From contig OZ244581.1 in assembly GCA_965217935.1 (NCBI GenBank), positions 3,658,001 through 3,722,000 on the forward strand: a DNA stretch of 64,000 bases, given 5' to 3'. The notes under the pieces were generated by a model. That model was not told the DNA's origin, made no database searches, and saw only the letters and a list, made by a program, of their open reading frames with translations. The stretch is from JBBROS01 sp965217935 (GTDB lineage: Bacteria; Pseudomonadota; Alphaproteobacteria; Acetobacterales; Acetobacteraceae). The stretch's first letter is position 1, and every line of letters starts with the position of its first letter. Made by a program: the position numbers and the translations under genes. This document shows positions 45,939 to 57,401 of the stretch, piece after piece.

Positions 45939-46748
45939 ATGCTGCTAGTCGTCGACGCCGGCAACACCAACGTCGTCGTTGCCGTCCACGACGGAAGCGC
46001 CTGGCGCGGCATCTGGCGCATCGCCACCGATCCGCAGCGCACTTCCGACGAATACGCCGTCTGGCTCCTGACCTTGCTGAGCCTCACCGGCCTCAAGCCC
46101 GCCGACATCGGCCGCGCCGTCATCGGCACCGTCGTCCCCGCCGCGCTGTATCACCTTCGCCGCCTCTGCCGCGACTGGTTCAGTACCGAACCCCTGGTCG
46201 CCCGCTCCAACCTCGACTGGGGCTTTGCCATCGACGTCGAGAACCCGGCCGAAGTGGGCGCCGACCGTTTGCTCAACTCGCTTGCCGCCCACCAAGCCTA
46301 CGAAGGCCCGCTGATCATCATCGATTTCGGCACCGCCACCACGTTCGACGTCGTCGATAAGTCCGGCGCATACGTCGGCGGCGTTATCGCCCCCGGCATC
46401 AACCTGTCGCTGGAAGCCCTGCACAAGGCCGCCGCCCGTCTGCCGCGGATCGGCATCGGCCGGCCCCAGGCCGTCATCGGCCGCGCCACCGTGCCTGCCA
46501 TGCAGTCCGGCATCTACTGGGGCTACGTCGCCATGGTCGAGGGCCTGGTCCGCCGCATCCAGGCCGAATGGGACGAGCCGCTCAAGGTCGTCGCCACCGG
46601 CGGGCTTGCTCCCCTGCTCGCCGAAGGCGCCACCCTGATCCAGACCATCGCCCCGGACCTCACCCTCGATGGCCTCCGCTTGTTGGCGGACCGCAACCCA
46701 GCCCCCACATTCAATCGCGACAGAACACGCATCATCGAAGGCGAGTAA
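45939..46748 (+). CDS. coaX: Type III pantothenate kinase
   Basis: The 269-residue ASKHA-fold kinase phosphorylates pantothenate, the first step of coenzyme A synthesis. It has the phosphate loop DAGNTNVV at the N-terminus, GADRLLNSLAA for pantothenate binding, and IIDFGTATTFDVV. ATG 45939 follows the nuoN gap. The stop TAA directly precedes the RNase J start with no spacer. Confidence 0.95.
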   Translation: MLLVVDAGNTNVVVAVHDGSAWRGIWRIATDPQRTSDEYAVWLLTLLSLTGLKPADIGRAVIGTVVPAALYHLRRLCRDWFSTEPLVARSNLDWGFAIDVENPAEVGADRLLNSLAAHQAYEGPLIIIDFGTATTFDVVDKSGAYVGGVIAPGINLSLEALHKAAARLPRIGIGRPQAVIGRATVPAMQSGIYWGYVAMVEGLVRRIQAEWDEPLKVVATGGLAPLLAEGATLIQTIAPDLTLDGLRLLADRNPAPTFNRDRTRIIEGE

Positions 46749-48395
46749 ATGGATGACCTGAACGAGGGTCTGGCCTTCCTGCCCTTGGGCGGGACGGGCG
46801 AGATCGGCATGAATTTCAATCTTTACCGCTGCGACGGCAAATGGCTGGCCATCGATTGCGGCATCGGTTTCGGCGGAAGCGAGAATCCGGAAGTCGAGAT
46901 CATGATGGCCGATCCCGGTTACATCTCGGAACGCCGCGACGACCTTCTCGCCCTCGTCATCACCCATGCCCATGAGGACCATATCGGCGCGGTGGCTCAC
47001 CTGTGGCGGCGGCTCCGCGTCCCGGTTTACGCGACGCCGTTCGCGACCGCGGTGTTGAGGCGCAAGCTGGGCGAGGCCGGGCTGCTGGGCGAGGTTCGCA
47101 TCGAGACCATCCAGCCCGGCGGCCGTTTCGCCCTTGGTCCATTCGACTTGGAATTCATTCCCGTCACGCATTCAATCCCCGAAGCCCAAGCCCTGGTCCT
47201 TCGCACCCCCTACGGCACGGTGCTGCATACAGGCGACTGGAAGCTTGATCCCGATCCACTGCTCGGGCCGCCTACCGACGAGTCCGCGTTCGAGCGGCTT
47301 GGCCAAGAGGGGGTTCTGGCCATGATCTGCGACAGCACCAACGCGATGGTCGATGGCCATTCCGGTTCGGAAGCGGAAGTGCGCGAAAGCCTCGAGCGCA
47401 TGATCGCGGGACTGGAGGGCCGGGTTGCGGTGGCTTGTTTCGCAAGCAACGTGGCCCGTGTCGAGACGGTGGCGCTCGCGGCGCAGAAGGCCGGGCGGCA
47501 TGTCGCGCTCGTGGGCCGGAGCCTGCGCAACATCGAGGCCGCCGCGCGCGATTGCGGGTATTTAAAAACGGTTCCGGAGTTCGTCGCGGAAGACGATGCA
47601 GGGAGCATTCCCGACGACAGCCTCCTGCTGCTCGTCACCGGCAGCCAGGGCGAGCCCCGCAGCGCGCTCTCGCGCATTGCCGCCGACACGCACCCCAACA
47701 TCGCCCTGGGCGAGGGCGACACCGTCATCTTCAGCAGCCGCATGATCCCCGGCAACGAGCGCGCCATCATGTCCGTGCAAGACGCCCTGGTCCGTCGCGG
47801 CGTGAACGTCATCACCGACGACGACGAGATGACGCATGTGTCCGGCCATCCGGCGCGCGAGGAGATGCGTCGTCTTTACCGCCTGGTGAAACCACGCATC
47901 GCCGTCCCGGTGCATGGCGAATGGCGGCACATGTCGGCCCATGCGGAGCTTGCCCGGCAAGCGGGCGCGACGCCGATCCTGCTGGAGGACGGCGACGTTC
48001 TCGGCCTGTCCTCCAACCGCCCCGAGGTGATCGATAGTGCGCCGGTCGGCCGGTTGGCGCTGGATGGCAACCGCCTCGTGCCGCTCGACGGCAATGTGTT
48101 GAGTGCCCGGCGTCGTATGCTGTTCAACGGGATTGTCCTCGGAAGCGCGGCCGTGGACCGCTCCGGCCGCATCGTCGGCCAGCCGCGGATCAGCGCCCCG
48201 GGCCTGTTCGAACCGGACGATCCTGAGACCGCGCGCGTGACCGCCGCCTTTGCAGAGGGGCTGGCTGGGCTGCCGCAAGGATTGCGCGACGATGATGAGG
48301 CGCTGGCGGATGCGGCGCGTTCGGCTCTCCGCCGCGCGTTGGGGCGCCGGCTGCAGAAGCGCCCTATGGTCGACGTCCATCTGCTCCGGGTGTGA
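46749..48395 (+). CDS. rnj: Ribonuclease J family protein
   Basis: The 548-residue metallo-beta-lactamase/beta-CASP nuclease has the zinc motif THAHEDHIGA near residues 72-81, later metal ligands in THSIPEAQ, GDWKLD and PVHGEWRHM, and the beta-CASP part with FSSRMIPGNE. It is a 5'-3' exonuclease and endonuclease for rRNA and mRNA maturation, known in alphaproteobacteria. It starts directly after the coaX stop; this pairing is common in the class. Confidence 0.94.
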   Translation: MDDLNEGLAFLPLGGTGEIGMNFNLYRCDGKWLAIDCGIGFGGSENPEVEIMMADPGYISERRDDLLALVITHAHEDHIGAVAHLWRRLRVPVYATPFATAVLRRKLGEAGLLGEVRIETIQPGGRFALGPFDLEFIPVTHSIPEAQALVLRTPYGTVLHTGDWKLDPDPLLGPPTDESAFERLGQEGVLAMICDSTNAMVDGHSGSEAEVRESLERMIAGLEGRVAVACFASNVARVETVALAAQKAGRHVALVGRSLRNIEAAARDCGYLKTVPEFVAEDDAGSIPDDSLLLLVTGSQGEPRSALSRIAADTHPNIALGEGDTVIFSSRMIPGNERAIMSVQDALVRRGVNVITDDDEMTHVSGHPAREEMRRLYRLVKPRIAVPVHGEWRHMSAHAELARQAGATPILLEDGDVLGLSSNRPEVIDSAPVGRLALDGNRLVPLDGNVLSARRRMLFNGIVLGSAAVDRSGRIVGQPRISAPGLFEPDDPETARVTAAFAEGLAGLPQGLRDDDEALADAARSALRRALGRRLQKRPMVDVHLLRV

Positions 48396-48548
48396 CGTTC
48401 AGCCCGCGGACAGCCAGATGCTTACGAAACAGGCAATCCAGGAGGACTTGCACGGCAGGAAGACGCATTGAGTGCTGCAAGGCTGAAAAAGGCACTCGGA
48501 ACTTCGTCTAAAACGTAGACGGAGAGCGCTGGAAGGCACATCATTAGG

Positions 48549-48645
48549 GCCAGAACAAGGATGTTTCCTTGTTCTGGCGTGTGACTGGCGTTTCTTCCCT
48601 AAACTAGGCCCGACGCATTGTCAGCGCGGGCCTATCTTTTTGTTT
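48549..48645 (+). ncRNA. Candidate small RNA or structured rnj 3' UTR
   Basis: Two strong hairpins stand in tandem. The first is a perfect 13-pair stem at 48549-48578 with a TGTT loop. The second is the terminator stem at 48605-48634 followed by T-rich sequence. No coding frame spans them. This hairpin, linker, terminator-hairpin layout is common in bacterial small RNAs, but it may also be the processed 3' end of the rnj message. No promoter could be fixed. Confidence 0.35.
48605..48645 (+). terminator. Rho-independent terminator
   Basis: TAGGCCCG (48605-48612) pairs with CGGGCCTA (48627-48634), with an inner CGC/GCG pair, one bulged A and a seven-base loop. It is followed by TCTTTTTGTTT. 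It ends the transcript that includes rnj or a small RNA. Confidence 0.8.
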
Positions 48646-49060
48646 ACTCAAGAATTGCGGTGCTGTCACCCCTAATCCGCGCGGCCTGAATAGAATCTTG
48701 CGGGAAATTATTGTGCGACGCACCAAACTTGCGCTTGGTATACCAGATACATGGCAACGAACTTTTCTTGCGGATGTGCATCATGCCGCGTTGGCGGCCT
48801 GTTCCTCCGATGACCGATCCGCACCAGGCTTGCGCTCGACCTCGATCGTGCTGATTGAAATCAGTTAGAACGTGGATCGCCGTCTCAAACAAGGCTAAGG
48901 ACGTTTCGCGGGACGGATCGCCGTCGCAACGCGAAAAACGATGCGTCTTCAGAGACTCCTAAGCAGACATTCGTGGCATAAGCCATGACTGTCCGCTTGG
49001 GCCCGGGTCGGCCTGACACAGTCAGGGCGGCGTTGGTTTACCACGTCAATCAGGATTCGA

Positions 49061-50371
49061 ATGCGCCTTTCCCGTTCCCTTATTCCAACCATCAAGGAAA
49101 ACCCGGCCGACGCGCAGATCGTCTCGCACCGCCTCATGCTGCGGGCCGGGCTGGTGCGTCAGGTTGCCGCGGGCATCTATGCCTGGCTTCCTGCCGGATG
49201 GCGCGTGCTGCGCAACATCGCCAACATCGTCCGCGCGGAGCAGGACCGGGTCGGCGCCCAGGAACTGTTGATGCCGACGCTGCAATCCGCCGACCTGTGG
49301 CGACAGACCGGCCGCTACGAGGCTTACGGCCCCGAGATGCTGCGGTTGAAGGACCGCCACGAGCGCGACCTGATCTACAGCCCGACGAATGAGCTGCTCA
49401 TCGCCGACTTGATGCGCCAGTCCATCCGCAGCTACCGCGAGATGCCGCAGATCCTCTACCACATCCAGTGGAAGTTCCGCGACGAGACCCGGCCCCGCTT
49501 CGGCGTCATGCGCGGGCGCGAGTTCCTGATGAAGGACGGCTATTCGTTCGATCTCGATCACGCCGCCGCCGTCAACAGCTACCGCGTCATGATGCTGTCC
49601 TACCTGCGCACCTTTCAACGTCTCGGCGTGCGCGCCGTGCCGATGGCGGCCGATACCGGCCCGATCGGGGGCGACCTCAGCCACGAGTTCCACATCCTCG
49701 CGCCGACGGGCGAGAGCCAGGTGTTCTACGATGCCGAGGTGGAGCAGATCCAGGTCGGCACCGACGATGTCGACCATACCGACCCGGCCGCGCTCGAACG
49801 GTTCTTCATCGCCGTGACAACGCCCTACGCCGCCACCGACGAGAAGCACGATGCCGCGGCATGGGAGCGCGTGCCCTCTGAGCGCCGTCGCGAGGGCCGG
49901 GGCATCGAGGTCGGCCAGATCTTCAATTTCGGCACATTGTATAGCGAGCTGGTCGGCCTTCGGGCGCCTGGCCCTGACGCGCAACCGATCTTTCCCAATA
50001 TGGGCAGCTACGGCATCGGCGTCTCCCGCCTGGTCGGCGCGCTGATCGAGGCGCACCATGACGACGCCGGCATTATCTGGCCCGAGTCCGTTGCCCCGTT
50101 CAAAGCCGCCATCCTGAACCTCAAGCAAGCCGACCCGGCCACGGGCGCCCTTTGCGAAGAGGCCTATCGCCGCCTGCCGGGCCAGGCCCTGTATGACGAC
50201 CGGGACGAGAGGGCGGGCGTCAAGTTCAACGACGCCGACCTCATGGGCCATCCGTGGCAGATCATCGTCGGCCCCAGGGGGGCGGCGTCCGGCAAGGTCG
50301 AGCTCAAGCGCCGGGCCACGGGCGAGCGGCAGGATGTCTCGCTCGACGATGCCATGGCGCAAATCGGGTAA
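49061..50371 (+). CDS. proS: Prolyl-tRNA synthetase, short type
   Basis: The 436-residue class II synthetase charges tRNA-Pro. Motif 2 (FRDETRPRFGVMRGREFLMKD-like) and motif 3 (GSYGIGVSRLVGALIE) are visible, followed by an anticodon-binding domain. The region between them is short, without the roughly 180-residue editing insertion of the E. coli enzyme, as is typical of alphaproteobacteria. Misacylated Ala-tRNA-Pro would then have to be cleared by a separate protein not seen here. The ATG at 49061 fits the family start MRLSRSLIPT. Confidence 0.95.
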   Translation: MRLSRSLIPTIKENPADAQIVSHRLMLRAGLVRQVAAGIYAWLPAGWRVLRNIANIVRAEQDRVGAQELLMPTLQSADLWRQTGRYEAYGPEMLRLKDRHERDLIYSPTNELLIADLMRQSIRSYREMPQILYHIQWKFRDETRPRFGVMRGREFLMKDGYSFDLDHAAAVNSYRVMMLSYLRTFQRLGVRAVPMAADTGPIGGDLSHEFHILAPTGESQVFYDAEVEQIQVGTDDVDHTDPAALERFFIAVTTPYAATDEKHDAAAWERVPSERRREGRGIEVGQIFNFGTLYSELVGLRAPGPDAQPIFPNMGSYGIGVSRLVGALIEAHHDDAGIIWPESVAPFKAAILNLKQADPATGALCEEAYRRLPGQALYDDRDERAGVKFNDADLMGHPWQIIVGPRGAASGKVELKRRATGERQDVSLDDAMAQIG

Positions 50372-50422
50372 AGAGGGCCCGGGACCAGGGCAGCGCGCCC
50401 CGGTCTTGCCAAAAGGAACCTG
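50372..50422. repeat. Second copy of the intergenic CCAGGGCAGCGC element
   Basis: This gap contains GGGACCAGGGCAGCGC, sharing CCAGGGCAGCGC (50385-50396) with the nuoN-coaX gap. The hairpin potential is weaker here. An AAGGA ribosome site for the lol permease lies at 50412-50416. Confidence 0.35.
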
Positions 50423-51673
50423 ATGTTCAACGCTTTCGAAAGAGCCGTCGCCGGCCGCTATCTCCGCGCCCGGCGCGGCGAACGGTTCGTCTCCGTCATC
50501 GCCATCTTCAGCCTGATCGGCATCGCCCTGGGCGTGGCGACCTTGATCATCGTCATGTCCGTCATGGGCGGCTTCCAGACCGACCTGCTGAACCGCATCC
50601 TGGGCTTCAACGGCCACCTCGGCGTCTATGGCCAGACCGTTCCGCTGCAGGACTACCAGCGGGTCACGCAGACGATCCGCGCCGTCCCCGGCGTCACCTT
50701 CGCCGCCCCCGTCGTCGATGGCCAGGTGCTGCTCAGCGGCCCCAGGGGGCAGAGCACCGGCGGCTTCGTCCGCGGGATGACTCAAGCCGATATCCGCCAC
50801 ATCCCGTCCATCGCCGGGCACATCGCCGAAGGCACGCTCGACGACTTCAAGGGCGAGGACGCCATCGCCATCGGCGTCGGCCTCGCCGGCAAGTTCGGCC
50901 TGCAGGCCGGCGACGACCTCACCCTGATCTCGCCCCAGGGCGCGGCCACCGCGTTCGGCACCGTCCCCCGCGTCCGCGCCTACAAGGTCGCCGCCGTCTT
51001 CCGCGTCGGCATGAACGAGTACGACACCAACTTCGTGTTCCTTCCGCTGCAAGCCGCGCAGATCTTCTTTCAGCAGCCCGGCCAGGCCAGCCAGATCGAG
51101 GTCTTCGCCGACAATCCGGACAACGTGAGCCGGATCGCCGCCAGCATCCGCCAGGCCCTCGCCGGAACGCCGGTCCGCGTCGTCGATTGGGAGCAGAGCA
51201 ACAACAGCTTCTTCGCCGCCGTCCAGGTGGAGAAGAACGTCATGTTCCTGATCCTCACCCTCATCATCCTGGTCGCCGCCTTTAACGTGATCTCGTCGCT
51301 CATCATGATGGTGAAAGACAAGACGCGCGACATCGCCATCCTGCGCACCATCGGCGCCGGGCGCGGGGCGATCATGCGGATTTTCCTGATGTGCGGGGCG
51401 AGCGTCGGCGTCACCGGCACGCTGCTCGGCGTCGTCATCGGCGTGCTGTTCTGCCTCAACATCCAGCGTATCCAGGGCTGGGTCGAGGCCGTGACCGGCG
51501 CCCGCGTGTTCAACCCGGAGGTCTATTTCCTGTCCCACCTCCCGGCGCGGCTCGACCCGGGCGAGGTCCTGCAAGTCACGCTGATGGCCCTCGGCCTGTC
51601 GCTGGTCGCCACCCTGTATCCAAGCTGGCGCGCCGCCCGCACCGACCCGGTCGATGCCCTGCGCCATGAGTAG
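50423..51673 (+). CDS. Lipoprotein-releasing ABC transporter permease, LolC/LolE family
   Basis: The 416-residue inner-membrane permease has one N-terminal helix (about 20-45), a large periplasmic domain (about 45-265) and three C-terminal helices with the coupling sequence DKTRDIAILRTIGA that contacts the ATPase. With LolD it extracts lipoproteins from the inner membrane and hands them to LolA. Only one permease gene is present, so it probably works as a homodimer. It overlaps lolD by eight bases. Confidence 0.94.
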   Translation: MFNAFERAVAGRYLRARRGERFVSVIAIFSLIGIALGVATLIIVMSVMGGFQTDLLNRILGFNGHLGVYGQTVPLQDYQRVTQTIRAVPGVTFAAPVVDGQVLLSGPRGQSTGGFVRGMTQADIRHIPSIAGHIAEGTLDDFKGEDAIAIGVGLAGKFGLQAGDDLTLISPQGAATAFGTVPRVRAYKVAAVFRVGMNEYDTNFVFLPLQAAQIFFQQPGQASQIEVFADNPDNVSRIAASIRQALAGTPVRVVDWEQSNNSFFAAVQVEKNVMFLILTLIILVAAFNVISSLIMMVKDKTRDIAILRTIGAGRGAIMRIFLMCGASVGVTGTLLGVVIGVLFCLNIQRIQGWVEAVTGARVFNPEVYFLSHLPARLDPGEVLQVTLMALGLSLVATLYPSWRAARTDPVDALRHE

Positions 51674-52346
51674 CGCGCTCGAATTGCGGAGGGTCTCGCG
51701 CGCCTATCGCAGCGGCGAGGCGAGCTTGCAGGTGCTGCAAGACGCCGACCTCGCCCTCGCCGCCGGGGAGATCGTGGCGTTGGTCGCCCCGTCCGGGACC
51801 GGCAAGAGCACGTTGCTGCATCTGGCCGGGCTGCTGGAACGCCCCGACGCCGGCGCCGTGCTGATCGACGGCCAGGACGCCGGCAGCTTGTCCGACCCGG
51901 CGCGCACCGCGATCCGGCGGGACCGGATCGGCTTCGTGTATCAGGCGCATCACCTGCTGCCGGAGTTCACGGCGCTGGAGAACGTGGCACTGCCGCAGAT
52001 GGTCGCCGCCAAGCCCCGCTCCGCTGCGAGGGAGCGCGCCCGCTCCTTGCTCGCCTCCTTCGGCTTGGCCCACCGGCTCGGCCATCTGCCCGGCAAGCTC
52101 TCCGGCGGCGAGAAGCAACGCGTCGCCATCGCCCGCGCGCTGGCCAACGCTCCCGCCGTGCTGCTGGCCGACGAGCCGACCGGCAACCTCGACGTCGGCA
52201 CGTCCGCGCTGGTGTTCGATGCGTTGCTGGAGAGGGTTCGCGCGCAGGGCGTTGCCGCGCTGATCGCCACGCATAACCCCGAGCTTGCGGGGCGGATGGA
52301 CCGGCAGGTCACCTTGCGCGATGGCCGGATCGTCGCCGCGAGTTGA
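51666..52346 (+). CDS. lolD: Lipoprotein-releasing ABC transporter ATPase LolD
   Basis: The 226-residue ATPase has Walker A APSGTGKST (first Gly replaced by Ala, outside the core), signature LSGGEKQR, Walker B VLLADEPTGNLD and the H-loop THNPE. It powers lipoprotein release with the preceding permease. ATG 51666 overlaps the permease stop region by eight bases, so ribosomes probably reinitiate. Confidence 0.95.
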   Translation: MSSALELRRVSRAYRSGEASLQVLQDADLALAAGEIVALVAPSGTGKSTLLHLAGLLERPDAGAVLIDGQDAGSLSDPARTAIRRDRIGFVYQAHHLLPEFTALENVALPQMVAAKPRSAARERARSLLASFGLAHRLGHLPGKLSGGEKQRVAIARALANAPAVLLADEPTGNLDVGTSALVFDALLERVRAQGVAALIATHNPELAGRMDRQVTLRDGRIVAAS

Positions 52347-52438
52347 CGGCCGGCGTGGGCGTTGGAGGCAGGCAAGCCGTTTCGGCTGCAACCCGGGCCG
52401 CGCTGCCGGGTTGAAAGGCGACACAGAAGGCGACGACC

Positions 52439-52732
52439 ATGACCAAGAAAGTAACCCGGCAGGAAGGCACCAACGGCACCACCAGCCGAGGCACCGTGAA
52501 AGGCCATCACCCGAAGCCTGGCGACAACGTCCAGGAGGGCGGCGTGGCCCCGATGCCGACGGAAGGCGCCGGAGCGCCGAAGGGAGCCGCATCCAAAGCA
52601 TATGTCGAAGGCGCAACGGCGGGCGAGAACACCAGCACCGCGACGGAGGGCGCCCGGGAAAAGGCCCACGCCGCGGACGTCGGGGCAACCAAGACCCAAT
52701 CGGGCCGGGGGCACCGCAAGCACCAAGACTGA
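52439..52732 (+). CDS. Small hydrophilic, probably disordered protein
   Basis: This 97-residue frame is rich in Gly, Thr, Lys, Glu and Ala and has almost no large hydrophobic residues, no signal peptide and no cysteines. AGAAGG at 52425-52430 gives a well-spaced ribosome site, which supports it as a real gene. Its composition resembles small stress-related hydrophilic proteins, but I recognise no family. It is convergent with the LprI-like gene. Confidence 0.55.
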   Translation: MTKKVTRQEGTNGTTSRGTVKGHHPKPGDNVQEGGVAPMPTEGAGAPKGAASKAYVEGATAGENTSTATEGAREKAHAADVGATKTQSGRGHRKHQD

Positions 52733-52766
52733 TGCTGTGGCCTGCCGACTCAGTCTATGACGCAAG

Positions 52767-53216
52767 TCATGGTGAGCGGGACGTATCGCGCGCGTGCCGC
52801 TCGAAGAACGTCGCAATTTTGAGCGCTTGTTGCAGATCCGCGATGCGGCGCGCGGTGAGTTCCAGCCGGCAGTCGTAGTAGAGCAGCGGTGCATTCGTGC
52901 CACCCGCCTCGGCTGACATTCGAAAGCGGCAATCGGCTTCCATAAAAGCCGCCCAGGCGCGCTCCGCCGTCCGCAATTCTTCCTGTCGCTCAGGGTCAAC
53001 CGCAGCTAAGACGTTTTGAAAGAGCTGACTCAGCAGCGCGTCGCGGCGACCCACTTCCGCGTCGTCGCATTCCTTAAGTCGTACCGTGACCCCGCCCGCC
53101 TGCGCCACGCAGGTCTCGTAACGTTGCGCGGGCAGGGTAGCCGAAACGGGAGTCGAGAGGGCCGACGCCATCGTCCAAGCGACGAGACCCAAGCCAGTCA
53201 GGCGACGATTGGTCAC
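52767..53216 (-). CDS. LprI/DUF1311-like secreted protein
   Basis: The 149-residue protein starts with a Sec signal peptide (about 1-26, hydrophobic GLGLVAWTMASALSTPVSA) and has the DUF1311 pattern: Cys residues at about 36, 49, 96 and 115, and a W-A-x-F-M-E-A-D-C-R-F segment. Members are periplasmic, and some inhibit lysozyme. GTG 53216 is the only start that keeps the signal peptide. Its start overlaps the stop of a possible 40-codon upstream frame as GTGA. Confidence 0.75.
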   Translation of the reverse strand: MTNRRLTGLGLVAWTMASALSTPVSATLPAQRYETCVAQAGGVTVRLKECDDAEVGRRDALLSQLFQNVLAAVDPERQEELRTAERAWAAFMEADCRFRMSAEAGGTNAPLLYYDCRLELTARRIADLQQALKIATFFERHARDTSRSP

Positions 53217-53335
53217 AACCTCGGCCTTTGAAGCTCTCCGAGCGCGCCGCGCTGTTCAGCGGTATAGCGAGTCTTCAGATTGGGCTGCCCTATCCTGTCA
53301 ACGTAAGCGCTGCGGACGACGTTGAACTGGCTCAT
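53213..53335 (-). CDS. Possible small upstream frame coupled to the LprI-like gene
   Basis: A 40-codon frame from ATG 53335 (MSQFNVVRSAYVDRIGQP...) ends with TGA overlapping the GTG of the LprI-like gene. The frame stays open further upstream with protein-like composition but without a start codon, so it may be the tail of a decayed gene. No clear ribosome site is seen. Confidence 0.25.
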   Translation of the reverse strand: MSQFNVVRSAYVDRIGQPNLKTRYTAEQRGALGELQRPRL

Positions 53336-53485
53336 GAGCGCGCGGCCGGAGTTGAGATCAGAGCGGCCGTTCCGCGGGCCGGTATCACCCGCGGCGCAGC
53401 CCGTTGCCGGTTTCTCAAAGCAGGCCTCAACTACTCCGCACGCCCATGCTACCCTCCCTGTCCGACTCCAACATCCCGGACCCCG

Positions 53486-56893
<3,408 letters not shown>

Positions 56894-56930
56894 ACAAGAT
56901 GGATGACGCCCGCGCGGGCAGGCAGAGACG

Positions 56931-57401
56931 ATGACGGGCGACCTGCCGCCCGGTTTCGCCTGGGCCGGCATGGCGCCGGAGTTGCTGGTGACTGACTTGC
57001 CAACCAGCCTGCGCTTCTGGTGCGGCCTATGCGGCTTCCTGGTTGCCTATGAACGCCCGGAGGATGGGTTCGCCTACCTCGACCGCGACGGCTGCCAAGT
57101 CATGCTGGAAGAGGCGGTGATGCCTGGGCGGCGTTGGGTGACCGGGCCGCTGGAACGCCCGTTCGGACGCGGGATCAACTTCCAGATCGGGGTCGATGAC
57201 GTGGATGGCGTGCGCGCCGCGATGAACGCCGCTGGCTGGCCCTTGTTCCTGGAGCTGGAAACGGTCTGGTATCGCGCCCGGCAGTTGGAGACGGGCGTGC
57301 GGCAGTTCATCGTGCAGGACCCGGACGGTTACCTGCTGCGGTTTTCGCAAAGCCTGGGTCAGCGCCCGGCTCCGTCTCACTCCACCTCGACCGCTTCATA
57401 G
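56931..57401 (+). CDS. VOC-superfamily (glyoxalase/bleomycin-resistance-like) protein
   Basis: The 156-residue protein has two beta-alpha-beta-beta-beta modules: PELLVTDLPTSLRFWCGLCGF at the start and FIVQDPDGYLLRF at the end. It resembles bleomycin-binding proteins that sequester the drug, but VOC proteins also include many dioxygenases and isomerases. ATG 56931 follows dnaE by 37 bases. Its last 25 bases overlap the end of the converging mrr gene. Confidence 0.85.
   Translation: MTGDLPPGFAWAGMAPELLVTDLPTSLRFWCGLCGFLVAYERPEDGFAYLDRDGCQVMLEEAVMPGRRWVTGPLERPFGRGINFQIGVDDVDGVRAAMNAAGWPLFLELETVWYRARQLETGVRQFIVQDPDGYLLRFSQSLGQRPAPSHSTSTAS

Larger units (their letters stand above)
48396..49060. 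other. Non-coding stretch between rnj and proS
   Basis: This 665-base stretch has no convincing protein gene. It is less GC-rich than its surroundings. The first part contains a 13-pair hairpin and a Rho-independent terminator (separate entries) and may encode a small RNA. The part after 48646 has only short frames without a ribosome site or recognisable protein, and probably includes the proS promoter. Confidence 0.6.

Noticed and set aside
48644..48892. 82-codon frame on the minus strand between rnj and proS
   Set aside because: It has no ribosome site or recognisable family, and it starts within the terminator tail region.
49046..51667. Open frame of 873 codons on the minus strand opposite proS and the lol permease
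   Set aside because: It spans two certain plus-strand genes and has no family likeness.
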